Shown here: in pieces, positions 16,977 through 26,790 of the stretch | Position numbering within the stretch: position 1 is the first letter of the stretch | Layout: each line of letters starts with the position of its first letter | Assembly: GCF_001426525.1 (NCBI RefSeq) | Contig: NZ_LMEW01000004.1 | Span: forward strand, 126,191 to 190,190 | From: Massilia sp. Root133 | GTDB lineage: Bacteria; Pseudomonadota; Gammaproteobacteria; Burkholderiales; Burkholderiaceae_D | Direction of reading: 5' to 3' | DNA: 64,000 nt | The notes under the pieces: model-generated | The model's database searches: none | What the model was told of the DNA's origin: nothing | What the model saw: only the letters and a program-made list of their open reading frames with translations | Position numbers and translations under genes: made by a program

Positions 16977-18532
16977 ACGCGCCCGGCGGATTCGAGCCTG
17001 AACATGCGGATCGTGTCGTTCAGCGTATGCGCCTGTTCCTGCAAGGCCTGCGCCGCGCCGGCCGCCTGCTCGACGAGGGCCGCGTTCTGCTGCGTCACGC
17101 TGTCCATCTGGCCCACGGCCTGGTTGACCTGTTCGATGCCGATGCGCTGCTCGTCGCTGGCCGCCGTGATGTCGGCCATGATGCCCGTCACCTGGCGCAC
17201 GCTGGCCAGCACGCGCCGCATGGTGTCGGCCGCGCGGCCGGTGAGTTCGGTGCCGCCCGCGATCTTCGCGGTCGAATCGTCGATCAGATGCCGGATCTCG
17301 CGGGCCGCAGCGGCCGACCGCTGCGCCAGGTTGCGCACCTCGGTGGCAACGACGGCGAAGCCCTTGCCCTGTTCGCCCGCGCGCGCCGCTTCCACTGCGG
17401 CGTTGAGCGCGAGGATATTGGTCTGGAACGCGATGCCGTCGATGATGCCGGTGATGTCGGCGATGCGGCGCGCGCCGTCGCTGATCTCGTCCATCGTGGC
17501 CGCCACGCGCGCGACGGCGTCGCTGCCTTCGGCGGTGATCGTCGCCGTGGCCGCCGCCAGCGCGTTCGCTGCGCGCGCATTGTCCGCGTTCTGCTGCACG
17601 GTGCCGGTCAGCTCTTCCATCGACGAGGCGCTCTGCTGCAGCGCGCTGGCCTGCATCTCCGTGCGCGCCGACAAGTCCATGTTGCCGCTCGCGATCTGCG
17701 AGGACGCCGTGGCGATCGTCTCGGTCCCGCGTCGCACTTCGCCGACCATCGTGCAAAGGCTCGCGTTCATCGCCGCCAGCGCGCCGAGCAGCTCGCCGAC
17801 TTCGTCCTTCGAACCCGCCTCGATCCGGCTGGTGAGATCCCCGCCGGCCACGCGCTGCGCCACCGCGACGGCGCTGCGCAGCGGCAGCACGATCGAGCGC
17901 GCGAGGCGGACGGCGAACACGAGGCCGACGGCCAGCGCGGCGCCGCCCAGCGCCAGCATCAGCACCCGGCCCGACGCGATCCGGTCCTGCACGGTCTTGC
18001 CGGCGGCGACCGCGCGCCCCTTCTGCAGCACGTTGAGGTCATGCACGGCCTGCTGCAACACGTCCAGGCGCGGCAGGGTTTCCGCCAGCACCAGTTGCTG
18101 CGCCTCGTCGCGCTTGCCCGCGTCGACGAGGGCGTTCACCTGCGTGAATGAGGCCACGTACGCCTCGCGCCGCTCGGTCACCCGGGCCAGCACGGCCTTG
18201 CCTTCTGCGCTGGCGACGAGGCGGCGCAACGTGGCCAGCGCACCGTCGATCTCGTGCCGGTTCGACGCGATTTTCTCGCGCACCCGGGTGCGGTAGCCGT
18301 CGTCCGGCGCGATGAACAGTTCCAGCGTGCGGCGCGCATTCGCCCGCGTCATCGTGTCGATGGTGGCGGCGGCTTCTGCCTTGGCCCAATCGTCGTCGAT
18401 CAGCGTCGCCGTCGCCCGGCCGACGTCGTGGAAGCGCTGCAGCCCGACCGCGACCACGAGCGCGAGCAGCACCAGCACGAGGCCGAAGCCGGCGGCAAGG
18501 CGCGTGCCAATCCTGAAATTTGACATTTTCAT
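16973..18532 (-). CDS. Methyl-accepting chemotaxis protein
   Basis: A 519-residue chemoreceptor. After a short cytoplasmic start and a first membrane helix ([15 protein letters not shown]) comes a periplasmic four-helix-bundle ligand domain (about residues 35-190), a second helix ([19 protein letters not shown]), a HAMP linker and a long signalling helix pair with the hairpin tip [12 protein letters not shown] preceded by [28 protein letters not shown]. There is no C-terminal CheR-binding pentapeptide. The start at 18532 follows AGAGGAA; a longer in-frame start has no ribosome site. It is divergent from moaA, and the gap holds a NarL-like site, so nitrate-linked expression is conceivable. Confidence 0.93.
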   Translation of the reverse strand: MKMSNFRIGTRLAAGFGLVLVLLALVVAVGLQRFHDVGRATATLIDDDWAKAEAAATIDTMTRANARRTLELFIAPDDGYRTRVREKIASNRHEIDGALATLRRLVASAEGKAVLARVTERREAYVASFTQVNALVDAGKRDEAQQLVLAETLPRLDVLQQAVHDLNVLQKGRAVAAGKTVQDRIASGRVLMLALGGAALAVGLVFAVRLARSIVLPLRSAVAVAQRVAGGDLTSRIEAGSKDEVGELLGALAAMNASLCTMVGEVRRGTETIATASSQIASGNMDLSARTEMQASALQQSASSMEELTGTVQQNADNARAANALAAATATITAEGSDAVARVAATMDEISDGARRIADITGIIDGIAFQTNILALNAAVEAARAGEQGKGFAVVATEVRNLAQRSAAAAREIRHLIDDSTAKIAGGTELTGRAADTMRRVLASVRQVTGIMADITAASDEQRIGIEQVNQAVGQMDSVTQQNAALVEQAAGAAQALQEQAHTLNDTIRMFRLESAGRV

Positions 18533-18605
18533 ATGAATTCCTCTCGTTTCGACACATTCTTGCCGATAGGAAATCAAGTCTAGCGGCAGCCTGCGTGGCC
18601 CAACA

Positions 18606-18621
18606 TACGCCGAAAGAACTA
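18606..18621. promoter_or_regulatory. NarL/NarP-like 7-2-7 site upstream of moaA
   Basis: TACGCCGAAAGAACTA has the left half TACGCCG (5 of 7 to TACYYMT) and right half AGAACTA (6 of 7 to AKRRGTA) at the 2-bp spacing used by NarL and NarP. It lies 82 bp before the moaA ATG. Confidence 0.4.
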
Positions 18622-18702
18622 GCTCCCGTCATCCGTCATGCCGACAGCCAGAGTGGCGCGCGGTCTCTACAATCTTCACCATCACCCCTTTGGAGAACCG
18701 CA

Positions 18703-19677
18703 ATGTTGCGCGACCGCTACGGCCGAACGATCGAATACCTGCGCCTGTCCGTGACGGACCGTTGCGACCTGCGCTGCACGTATTGCATGCCGACGGGTTT
18801 CAAGGGGTTCGAGGAGCCGGAGGACTGGCTCACGTTCGACGAGATCGAGCGCCTGCTGCGCGCGTTCGCCCGCCTCGGCACGCGCCGCATCCGCCTGACG
18901 GGCGGCGAGCCGCTGCTACGCCGCCACGTGACCGACCTGGCCGGCCGTATCGCCGCCATCCCCGGCGTCGACGACCTGTCGCTGTCGACCAATGCCACGA
19001 CCCTGCGCCGCCACGCCGAGGCGCTGCGCAAGGCCGGCGTCGCGCGCATCAACGTCAGCCTCGATACGCTGGACCGCACCTGCATGGAATCGATCACGGG
19101 CCGCGACAGCCACGCGCGCATCCTGGACGGCATCATGGCCGGCAAGGAGGCCGGTTTCGATCCCATCAAGATCAACATGGTCGCGATGCGCGGCGTGAAC
19201 GACGGCGAGATCGAGCGCATGGCGGAATTCTGCATCGGCCACGGCTTCGTGCTGCGCCTGATCGAAGTGATGCCGATGGGAGAAACCGGCCAGAACGCGG
19301 CCTACATGGACCTGCAGCCCGTGCGCGAACGGCTCCAGCAACGATTCGACCTCGTACCGCAGGCGCTGGAACTGGGCGGCGGACCGGCGCGCTACCTCGC
19401 CACCCGCGACGGCAGGAGCAGCATCGGCTTCATCACGCCGATGTCGCAGCATTTCTGCGCCACCTGCAACCGCGTGCGCCTGGCAGTGGACGGCACGCTG
19501 TACCTGTGCCTGGGCCAGGAAGAGAAATTCGAATTCCGCCCGCTGCTGCGCGCCGGCGCCAGCGACGCGGAGCTCGAAGCCGCGATCCGCCACGCCATCG
19601 AACTGAAACCCCACCAGCACGACTTCACGGCGCGGCCCGAGAAAATCGTGCGCTTCATGTCGCAGACGGGAGGCTGA
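18703..19677 (+). CDS. moaA: GTP 3',8-cyclase MoaA (molybdenum cofactor synthesis)
   Basis: A 324-residue radical-SAM enzyme performing the first step of molybdenum cofactor synthesis, GTP to 3',8-cyclo-H2GTP. The N-terminal CDLRCTYC (C21, C25, C28) binds the SAM-cleaving 4Fe-4S; a second cluster is held by the C-terminal cysteines of HFCATCNRVRL and LYLCLG. The conserved C-terminal double Gly is intact (SQTGG). The ATG at 18703 has TGGAGAA ahead of it. It heads a run with carbonic anhydrase, narX and narL with one-base or overlapping junctions. Being here, it is probably a nitrate-induced supply for the NarG cofactor; the other moa genes are not in the window. Confidence 0.95.
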   Translation: MLRDRYGRTIEYLRLSVTDRCDLRCTYCMPTGFKGFEEPEDWLTFDEIERLLRAFARLGTRRIRLTGGEPLLRRHVTDLAGRIAAIPGVDDLSLSTNATTLRRHAEALRKAGVARINVSLDTLDRTCMESITGRDSHARILDGIMAGKEAGFDPIKINMVAMRGVNDGEIERMAEFCIGHGFVLRLIEVMPMGETGQNAAYMDLQPVRERLQQRFDLVPQALELGGGPARYLATRDGRSSIGFITPMSQHFCATCNRVRLAVDGTLYLCLGQEEKFEFRPLLRAGASDAELEAAIRHAIELKPHQHDFTARPEKIVRFMSQTGG

Positions 19678-19678
19678 C

Positions 19679-20326
19679 ATGCAGGACATCGAACGCTTCA
19701 TCCGCGGCTTTTCCCGCTTCCAGCAGCGTTTCATGAGCGAGCCGGTCGTGCGCGCCTCGCTGCGCGACGGCCAGCATCCGTCCACGCTCGTCATCGGCTG
19801 CTGCGATGCGCGCGTCGACCCGGCCCTGCTGACGGGCTGCGATCCGGGCGACATTTTCGTCGTCCGGAATATCGCGAACCTCGTCCCGCCGTGCACCGCG
19901 GACGCGTCGGCCGGCGTCAGTTCCGCCATCGAATTCGCCGTATGCGGCCTGGAGGTGGCGCGCGTCGTCGTGCTCGGGCATGCGCGCTGCGGCGGCATCC
20001 GGGCCCTGATGTCGGGCCAGCGCGTGACCGAGGAGACGGATTTCGTCGCGCGCTGGATGCGCATCGCGGAGCCGGTGCGCGCGGAAGTGCTGCGCGCGCT
20101 GCCGCACAAGCACGACGACGCCCGCTGCCGCGCCGCCGAGCAGGCCAGCATCCTCCATTCGCTCGACAACCTGATGACCTACCCGTGGCTGCGCCGGCGC
20201 GTGGAAGCGGGCAAGGTCGCGCTGCACGGCTGGTATTTCGACATCGGGACCGGCGAGCTACTGGCCTACTCCCCGCGCAAGCAGGAGTTCCTCAACCTCG
20301 TCCAGCCGCTGGACGCCGCGGCATGA
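19679..20326 (+). CDS. Beta-class carbonic anhydrase
   Basis: A 215-residue zinc enzyme that interconverts CO2 and bicarbonate. Zn ligands are in the two family motifs: C41 and D43 in GCCDARVDP, and H102 and C105 in LGHARCGG; the catalytic D43-R45 pair is present. It starts one base after the moaA stop and overlaps narX by ATGA, so it is built into the moaA-narX-narL operon. Carbonic anhydrase in a nitrate-sensing operon is unusual; it may supply bicarbonate or balance pH during nitrate respiration (inference). No signal peptide, so cytoplasmic. Confidence 0.93.
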   Translation: MQDIERFIRGFSRFQQRFMSEPVVRASLRDGQHPSTLVIGCCDARVDPALLTGCDPGDIFVVRNIANLVPPCTADASAGVSSAIEFAVCGLEVARVVVLGHARCGGIRALMSGQRVTEETDFVARWMRIAEPVRAEVLRALPHKHDDARCRAAEQASILHSLDNLMTYPWLRRRVEAGKVALHGWYFDIGTGELLAYSPRKQEFLNLVQPLDAAA

Positions 20327-22275
20327 CGACGCCGCCCGCTTATCCGCCGATCCCGGGCCACCTGCGCCTGTCGACCCGCATCGCCGGGGCCCTGGTCGGC
20401 TTCCTGCTGCTCGCGCTGACCGCCATCGGCACGACGTTGTGGCTGTCGTGGCAGCTGGAAGGCTCGGCGGCCGCCATCAACGAAACGGGCGGCGTGCGCA
20501 AGCAGGAATACCGGCTCGCGATGCTGCTCGGCCGCGAGGTGCGCGCGCCCGGCGGCGGCTACGCGCGCGACGCGCGCGCGCAGATCGCGTCCATCGATGC
20601 GACCCTCGCGCTGATCGACCGCGGCGACCCGCAGCGTCCCCTCGGCCTGCCGCCGACGGCCGCCATCCGCGACAGCTTTTCCATGGCCACGCTGCGCTGG
20701 CAGCGCGAACTGCGGCCGCTCGCGCTGCAGGTGCTGCAGGCACGCGGCGACGAGCGCCTGCCGCCGCTGCGCGACTTCCTCGGCCGGGTCGATGCCTATG
20801 TCGCCCAGATCGACGCCATCGTGGGCCTGATCGAACGGGACAACGAGGTGCGCACGTTCTGGCTGCGCTGCTCGCAGCTGGCGCTGATGGCGCTGGCGAT
20901 GGGCGGGACCGTTGTCCTCGTGTACCTGATGTTCAGCCTCATTGTCGACCCGGTCGAGCGCCTGCAAGCGGGGATGCGCAGCATGGCGGACACGGATTTC
21001 GGCGTCCGCCTCGACGTGGCCAGCCAGGACGAATTCGGCCAGCTGGCGGCCGGTTTCAACCGGATGGCCGACCGCGTGGAACAGGTCTACGCGAGCCTGG
21101 AAGACAAGGTGCGCGAGAAGACGGCCGCGCTGGAAGGCCAGAACCGCGAACTGGCGCTGCTGTACGACAGCGCCGCCTTCCTGCAGGTGCGCCAGACGCT
21201 GGAGCCGATGTGCGAAGGCTTCGTCGAGCGCATCATGCGTTACTTCGGCGCGGACGGCGGCTCGGTGCGGCTCATCGACGCCAATACGGACAAGGTGCAT
21301 CTCATCGTGCAGGCCGGCCTGTCCGACGAGATGGTCAAGGCCGAACGCTGCATGCCGGTCGGCGACTGCCTGTGCGGCGAGGCGGCGCAGGGCAAGCTCC
21401 CCGTCGTGCGGCTGCTGCGCGCGGTGCCCGGCCCCGACGTGTCGCGCTGCGCGCGCGAAGGGTTCGCGACGGTGTCGGTGTTCCAGATTTTCGCCCAGGA
21501 CCAGCACCTCGGCGTATTCAGCCTGCACTTCCGTAGCGAGACGTCATTCAACGACCGCGAGACCGCCCTGCTCGAAACGCTGGGCCGGCTGCTGGGCACT
21601 GCCATCGAGAACATGCGGCTCGCGGCGCGCGAGCGCGAAATGGCCATCTCGGAAGAGCGCAACATGGTGGCGCGCGGCCTGCACGACAGCATCGCCCAGG
21701 GCCTGAACTTCTTGAACCTGCAGGTGCAGATGCTGGAACAGTCGCTGCACGACGGGCAGCAGCAGGATGCGGCCGCGATCGTGCCGCTGCTGCGCGCAGG
21801 CGTCAAGGAAAGCTACGAGGACGTGCGCGAACTGTTGCAGAATTTCCGCAGCCGGCTGGAAGAGGATGACCTCAACAGCGCCCTGCGCAAGGCCGTGCGC
21901 AAGTTCCGCGACCAGACGGGCGTGGAGGCCAGCTTCAAGGCCGAAGGGGGCGGCGGCCTGCCGTTCCCGCGCGAGGAACAGCTGCAGCTCCTGTTCATCG
22001 TGCAGGAAGCGTTGTCGAACATCCGTAAACACGCCCATGCCGACAAGGTGCTCGTCCAGGTCCGCGACGGCCAAGACTTTTCTCTATCGATCAGCGATAA
22101 TGGCGTCGGGTTCGATGCCGCCGCCGTGCCCGCGTCCGGCGACAGCCACGTGGGATTGCACATCATGCGCGAACGGGCCCGGCATATCAACGCCGACCTG
22201 GCCATCGAATCCGGGAGCGGCGCCGGCACCACCGTCCGCCTGTACGTCCCCAGCGCGCACCGGCGGGCCGCTTGA
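20323..22275 (+). CDS. narX: Nitrate/nitrite sensor histidine kinase NarX
   Basis: A 650-residue inner-membrane kinase. TM1 is about residues 19-43 and TM2 about 188-210; the periplasmic part between them begins with a P-box-like segment, INETGGVRKQEYRLAM, the nitrate-binding helix of NarX/NarQ. Then come HAMP, a GAF-like region with a Cys-containing stretch, and a HisKA_3 dimerisation domain with phospho-acceptor His454 in RGLHDSIAQGLNFL, followed by a HATPase (DNGVGFDAA). It phosphorylates NarL, encoded 17 bases downstream. The start overlaps the carbonic anhydrase stop. Confidence 0.95.
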   Translation: MTTPPAYPPIPGHLRLSTRIAGALVGFLLLALTAIGTTLWLSWQLEGSAAAINETGGVRKQEYRLAMLLGREVRAPGGGYARDARAQIASIDATLALIDRGDPQRPLGLPPTAAIRDSFSMATLRWQRELRPLALQVLQARGDERLPPLRDFLGRVDAYVAQIDAIVGLIERDNEVRTFWLRCSQLALMALAMGGTVVLVYLMFSLIVDPVERLQAGMRSMADTDFGVRLDVASQDEFGQLAAGFNRMADRVEQVYASLEDKVREKTAALEGQNRELALLYDSAAFLQVRQTLEPMCEGFVERIMRYFGADGGSVRLIDANTDKVHLIVQAGLSDEMVKAERCMPVGDCLCGEAAQGKLPVVRLLRAVPGPDVSRCAREGFATVSVFQIFAQDQHLGVFSLHFRSETSFNDRETALLETLGRLLGTAIENMRLAAREREMAISEERNMVARGLHDSIAQGLNFLNLQVQMLEQSLHDGQQQDAAAIVPLLRAGVKESYEDVRELLQNFRSRLEEDDLNSALRKAVRKFRDQTGVEASFKAEGGGGLPFPREEQLQLLFIVQEALSNIRKHAHADKVLVQVRDGQDFSLSISDNGVGFDAAAVPASGDSHVGLHIMRERARHINADLAIESGSGAGTTVRLYVPSAHRRAA

Positions 22276-22292
22276 ATCGAATGGAGTTGTGT

Positions 22293-22979
22293 ATGGAAGA
22301 AGCCCTCGAGCCGATCAGCGTGCTGCTGGTCGACGATCACACGTTGTTCCGCAGCGGCGTACGTTCGCTGTTGCAGCGCAATCCGCGCTTCACCGTCGTC
22401 GGCGAGGCGTCGGACGGCATCGACGGCGTGAAGCGGGCGATGCAACTGAAACCCGACGTGATCCTGCTCGACCTGCACATGCCCGGCATGACCGGCGTGG
22501 AGACGCTCGAACTGATCCTGCAGGGCTGGCCCGAGGCCGCCGTCATCATGCTGACCGTGTCCGAGGAAGGCGAAGACCTGGCCACCGCCCTGCACGCGGG
22601 CGCGCGCGGCTACCTGATCAAGAACATCGACGCCGACTACCTGCAGCGCGCCATCGAGCGCGCGGCCGCCGGCGAATCCGTGCTGGCCGAATCGATGGCC
22701 GCCAAGCTCGTGGCCCAGCTGCAGAAACAGCGCGAACCCAAGCCGGCGGCGCCGCCGTCGGACCTGGACAAGCTGACGCCGCGCGAACGCGAGATCCTCG
22801 CCTGCCTGGCGCGCGGCGAAAGCAACAAGCTGATCGCGCGCGTGCTCGACCTGGCCGAGAGCACGGTCAAGATCCACGTGCAGAACATCCTCAAGAAGCT
22901 CGGCCTGTCGAGCCGCGTGCAGGCGGCGGTGTTCGCCGTCGAGCAGGGGATCGGCAGCGGGCCGGATCGGCAGGGTTGA
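22293..22979 (+). CDS. narL: Nitrate response regulator NarL
   Basis: A 228-residue response regulator. The receiver domain has the phosphoacceptor Asp60 in VILLDLHMPGMTG and the LVDDH acidic pair near the start; the C-terminal LuxR-type helix-turn-helix reads LTPREREILACLARG ... STVKIHVQNILKKLG. Phosphorylated NarL binds TACYYMT heptamers, often as a 7-2-7 pair. The ATG at 22293 follows GGAG; two earlier in-frame starts lack a better site. It ends directly against the convergent hybrid kinase gene. Confidence 0.95.
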   Translation: MEEALEPISVLLVDDHTLFRSGVRSLLQRNPRFTVVGEASDGIDGVKRAMQLKPDVILLDLHMPGMTGVETLELILQGWPEAAVIMLTVSEEGEDLATALHAGARGYLIKNIDADYLQRAIERAAAGESVLAESMAAKLVAQLQKQREPKPAAPPSDLDKLTPREREILACLARGESNKLIARVLDLAESTVKIHVQNILKKLGLSSRVQAAVFAVEQGIGSGPDRQG

Positions 22980-25295
22980 TCAGCGCAGCGCGAGCAGCGC
23001 CTTTTTCGCGTCCTCATACGCGGCGGTGAGCAGCGCCATCTGCTCCTGCGCATCCTCGAAATTCTCCGCCTTCCCCATCAGTTCGAGGTTCGTGCACGGC
23101 ACCCGCATCCGGTTCGCGCCGACGAAATCGATGCTCGACAACAGATAGTGCGCGGTCACCGCCAGCAGCTGCCCGTCGTGCTCCCGCACTGCGTGGTCGA
23201 GCTTGTGCAGCAGTTGCGGCACCTCGCCCACGAACGCGTTCACGACGTCCTCCAGCAGTGAGGCATCGTCGTCGATGGCGCGCAGCTGCGCGATGCGGGC
23301 CGGGTCCAGCACGGCGTGTCCCGCGCGGCGCGCCGCCACGTGGTCGCGCGCGGCGGCCAGCGCCTTGTCCAGCACGTCCATCTCGATCGGCTTCGGCACG
23401 TAGTCGTTCATGCCCGCGTCCAGGCAGCGTTCGCGGTCGCCCGGCATGGCGTTGGCCGTCATCGCGATGATGTAGGGCGCGTTGGCGCCGCGGAAGCGCT
23501 CGCGCAGGCGGCGCGTCGCTTCCAGGCCGTCCATTTCCGGCATCTGCATGTCCATCAGGATCACGGGATAATCCTGGCGCTCCAGCGCCGCCACGGCTTC
23601 GAGGCCGTTGCCGACGACGTCCGCGCGGTAGCCCAGGTGGCGCAGCAGTTGCCGGATCACCTTCTGGTTGATCGTGTTGTCCTCGGCGACGAGGATGGCG
23701 AGATCCGTCTCTTCGCGGGCCGGCACCGGCGCCGGCCGCGCCGCGGCCTGGCGCTCGCCCAGCACCTGCTGCAGCGCCTCCAGCAGCGCGGCCGGCTTGA
23801 TCGGCTTGCTCAGCCACGCGGAAAATTCGCGCACCGCGTCCCCGTCCGCACCGGTGTGGCGCTGGCCGACGGACGTCAGCAGCACGAGCGGCAGAGCGGC
23901 CCTGTCGCGATGCTTGCGCAGTTCGCCCGCGAGGCGCGCGCCGTCCATGTCGGGCATTTGCATGTCCAGTACCGCGACGTCGAACGGGTGGCCGTCGCGC
24001 ACGAGGTCCAGCGCCTCCACGGCCGACGCCGCGGCCAGCGGCGACATGCCCCACAACAGCGCCTGCTTCATCAGGATGCGGCGGTTGGTCGCATTGTCGT
24101 CGACGATCAGGATGCGGCGTCCGCGCACCGTGGCCGCGCGGTCGCGCAGCACGTGTTCGGCCAGCTGGTCGTCGAACGCGTCGGCGACGATGGCCGCGCT
24201 GAACGTCGAGCCGCGTCCCGGCTCGCTGTCCACCGTCAACCCGCCGCCCATCATCTCCGCGAGGCGCCGGCTGATCGTCAGGCCCAGGCCCGTGCCGCCG
24301 TATTTACGCGTGGTCGTCGCGTCGACCTGCGTGAACGAGTGGAAGATGTCGTCCAGGCGGTGCGGCGGGATGCCGATGCCCGTGTCGCGCACGGCGAACA
24401 CGAGACGGTAGCCGCCCTCCTCGCGCGGCTCGCCCGACACGGTGACGACGACCTCGCCGTGGTGCGTGAACTTGATCGCGTTCGACAGCAGGTTCACGAG
24501 GATCTGGCGCAGCCGCGTGGCGTCCGCGAGGATCGTGGCCGGCACGCCCGGTTCGATCATGTACGCGAGGTCCAGGTTCTTGTCGCTCGCGCTGGGCGCG
24601 AGCAGGTCGAGCGCTTCCTCGACGCAGCGGCGCACTTCGAACGCGTGGCGCTCCAGGTCGAGGCGCCCCACTTCCAGCTTCGAATAATCGAGCAGGTCGT
24701 TGATGATGGCCAGCAGCGCCTCGCTGCTGGAGCGGATCGTCTCCGTGTAGTCGCGCTGTTCGTCGTCGATGTCCGTGTGCAGCAGGAGGCTCGTCATGCC
24801 GATGACGGCGTTCAGCGGCGTGCGGATCTCGTGGCTCATATTGGCCAGGAACATGCTCTTGGCCTGCATGGCCGCTTCGGCGCGGTCGCGCGCCAGTTCC
24901 AGCTCGCGCTCGTAGGCCTTGCGTTCCGAGATGTCCTGCAGGATCGCCGTGAGGATCACGCGCCCGCCCGCCGCCGATTTCGAGATCGTCGCCTCGGCCG
25001 GGAATTCGCTGCCGTCCTTGCGCACCGCGTAGATGGTGCCCCGCTCGCCCATGCGCCGGGCCGTGCGCTCCCCGTGCTGGAAGCCGGCCACCCGCTCCGC
25101 GTGGCCGGGACGGAAGCGCGGCGGCATCAGCATCGCCAGGTCCTGGCCCGTCACTTCCGCGGCCGTCCAGCCGAACACCCGTTCCGCACCCTTGTTGAAC
25201 AGGATGATTTTCTGCCGCTCGTCCGTGCAGATCACGGCGTTTTCGGCGATGTCGATGATGTTGCTGAGCTGTTCGGGGCTGAGTGCGTGCGGCAT
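22980..25295 (-). CDS. Hybrid sensor kinase (PAS, HisKA, HATPase, two receivers, Hpt-like)
   Basis: A 771-residue soluble kinase with no membrane segment. A PAS domain (about residues 8-125) precedes a HisKA domain with His155 in [13 protein letters not shown] and a HATPase. Two receiver domains follow, with Asp in [13 protein letters not shown] and [13 protein letters not shown]. The C-terminal Hpt-like domain has the His in [15 protein letters not shown], but the usual Lys-Gly after the His-x-Leu is replaced by Leu-Ser, so its transfer activity is uncertain. The gene is convergent with narL and divergent from narK1, with a NarL-like site in the shared upstream region. Its signal is unknown; a redox signal sensed by PAS is a guess. 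Confidence 0.9.
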   Translation of the reverse strand: MPHALSPEQLSNIIDIAENAVICTDERQKIILFNKGAERVFGWTAAEVTGQDLAMLMPPRFRPGHAERVAGFQHGERTARRMGERGTIYAVRKDGSEFPAEATISKSAAGGRVILTAILQDISERKAYERELELARDRAEAAMQAKSMFLANMSHEIRTPLNAVIGMTSLLLHTDIDDEQRDYTETIRSSSEALLAIINDLLDYSKLEVGRLDLERHAFEVRRCVEEALDLLAPSASDKNLDLAYMIEPGVPATILADATRLRQILVNLLSNAIKFTHHGEVVVTVSGEPREEGGYRLVFAVRDTGIGIPPHRLDDIFHSFTQVDATTTRKYGGTGLGLTISRRLAEMMGGGLTVDSEPGRGSTFSAAIVADAFDDQLAEHVLRDRAATVRGRRILIVDDNATNRRILMKQALLWGMSPLAAASAVEALDLVRDGHPFDVAVLDMQMPDMDGARLAGELRKHRDRAALPLVLLTSVGQRHTGADGDAVREFSAWLSKPIKPAALLEALQQVLGERQAAARPAPVPAREETDLAILVAEDNTINQKVIRQLLRHLGYRADVVGNGLEAVAALERQDYPVILMDMQMPEMDGLEATRRLRERFRGANAPYIIAMTANAMPGDRERCLDAGMNDYVPKPIEMDVLDKALAAARDHVAARRAGHAVLDPARIAQLRAIDDDASLLEDVVNAFVGEVPQLLHKLDHAVREHDGQLLAVTAHYLLSSIDFVGANRMRVPCTNLELMGKAENFEDAQEQMALLTAAYEDAKKALLALR

Positions 25296-25362
25296 AAGCG
25301 GTTCCGTGCGACTGGGGCGCAATAGGGGCGATAGGGGCAATAAGCGCCATCGTACACGGACC

Positions 25363-25378
25363 TACGCCTTTATGACTA
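25363..25378. promoter_or_regulatory. NarL/NarP-like 7-2-7 site between the hybrid kinase and narK1
   Basis: TACGCCTTTATGACTA matches TACYYMT-N2-AKRRGTA in 12 of 14 positions and is identical in 15 of 16 bases to the inverted site before narG. It lies 112 bp before narK1 and 68 bp before the hybrid kinase start. Confidence 0.6.
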
Positions 25379-25489
25379 GGGCGCCTAGCTCCATTGCGCT
25401 GCCGCGCCCACCCCTCCGGCCAATGGTTGGGCTGGCCCCCGCCACGTACGCTTCCGGCATCACCACGTGCTTTTATCAGGAGAACAAAA

Positions 25490-26761
25490 ATGAGCACCGA
25501 CAGACGGCCCCTCGCGGTCCTGGTCAGCAGTACCTTCGCATTCACGATCTGCTTCGCGATCTGGATGATGTTCGCGGTGCTGGGCATCCCCATCAAGACG
25601 TCACTCGGCCTGAACGAAACGGAATTCGGCCTCCTCGTCGCCACGCCCGTGCTGAGCGGCGCCCTCGTGCGCGTCCCGCTCGGCATCTGGACCGACCGCT
25701 ACGGCGGCCGCATCGTGTTCTTCACGCTGATGCTGGCCTGCGCGCTGCCGATCTGGATGATCAGCCATGCCACCGCCTACTGGCACTTCCTCGTGCTGGG
25801 CCTCTTCGTGGGCCTGGCCGGCGGCTCGTTCTCGGTCGGCACGCCGTACGTAGCGCGCTGGTTCGGCAAGGAGCGCCGCGGCCTCGCGATGGGCGTGTTC
25901 GGCGCCGGTAACTCCGGTTCCGCGCTGACCAAGTTCGTGGCCCCCGCCATCATCGCCGCCCTCGGCTGGCAGGCGTTGCCCAAGGTGTACGCCGCCGTGA
26001 TGGTCGCCACCGCCCTGCTGTTCTGGTTCGGCACCTATTCCGATCCGTCGCACAGATCCGCTTCCGGCGAGAGCTTCGCGGCGCAGATGCGCGTGCTGAA
26101 GGATCCGCGCGTGTGGCGCTACTGCCAGTACTACTCCGTCGTGTTCGGCGGCTACGTGGCGCTGGCGCTGTGGATGACGAAATACTACGTAGGCGAATAC
26201 GGCTTCGGCCTCAAGGAAGCCGCCTTGCTGGCCGCATGCTTCTCGCTGCCGGGCGGCGTGCTGCGCGCACTGGGCGGCTGGATCTCCGACAAGTTCGGCG
26301 CCTACAAGGTCACCTGGTATGTGATGTGGGTGTGCTGGGTGTGCTTCTTCATCCTGTCGTATCCGCAGACCACGATGAGCGTCAAGACGGTCTCCAGCAG
26401 CATGGACCTGCACATCGGCCTCGGTCCCGTGACCTTCACCCTGCTGCTGTTCGTCGTCGGCGTCGCGATGGCCATCGGCAAGGCATCCGTGTTCCGCTTC
26501 ATCGCCGACGATTTCAGCGACAACATCGGCGCCGTCTCGGGCGTCGTCGGCCTGGCCGGCGGCCTCGGTGGCTTCATCCTGCCGATCATGTTCGGCGCCA
26601 TCGTCGACCTCACCGGCATCCGTTCCAGCTCTTTCATGCTGCTGTACGGGACCGTGTGCGTGTCCCTCGTCTGGATGCATTTCTCGTTCAAACCGCAAAC
26701 CAGGGCGGCCGTCGCCGCACCGGCGCATTCCTCAACCAAGCCGTTGCGCAAGGCCGCTTGA
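25490..26761 (+). CDS. narK: Nitrate transporter NarK1 (MFS)
   Basis: A 423-residue major-facilitator membrane protein with about 12 helices. The short cytosolic N-terminus followed by the first helix (STFAFTICFAIWMMFAVLG), and Gly-rich nitrate signature segments GLAGGSFSVGTPYVARWF and VVGLAGGLGGFILP, mark the NarK/NRT2 family. It resembles the shorter type 1 form, which in Paracoccus acts as a nitrate/proton symporter. AGGAGAAC precedes the ATG. narK2 follows 29 bases on, so both carriers are co-transcribed. An upstream NarL-like site suggests nitrate induction. Confidence 0.93.
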   Translation: MSTDRRPLAVLVSSTFAFTICFAIWMMFAVLGIPIKTSLGLNETEFGLLVATPVLSGALVRVPLGIWTDRYGGRIVFFTLMLACALPIWMISHATAYWHFLVLGLFVGLAGGSFSVGTPYVARWFGKERRGLAMGVFGAGNSGSALTKFVAPAIIAALGWQALPKVYAAVMVATALLFWFGTYSDPSHRSASGESFAAQMRVLKDPRVWRYCQYYSVVFGGYVALALWMTKYYVGEYGFGLKEAALLAACFSLPGGVLRALGGWISDKFGAYKVTWYVMWVCWVCFFILSYPQTTMSVKTVSSSMDLHIGLGPVTFTLLLFVVGVAMAIGKASVFRFIADDFSDNIGAVSGVVGLAGGLGGFILPIMFGAIVDLTGIRSSSFMLLYGTVCVSLVWMHFSFKPQTRAAVAAPAHSSTKPLRKAA

Positions 26762-26790
26762 TACCACTTCAATAATCACAGGAGAACATC

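Noticed and set aside
25305..25345. Short repeats of ATAGGGGC upstream of the hybrid kinase.
   Set aside because: Two or three imperfect copies only; likely simple-sequence drift and not an array.
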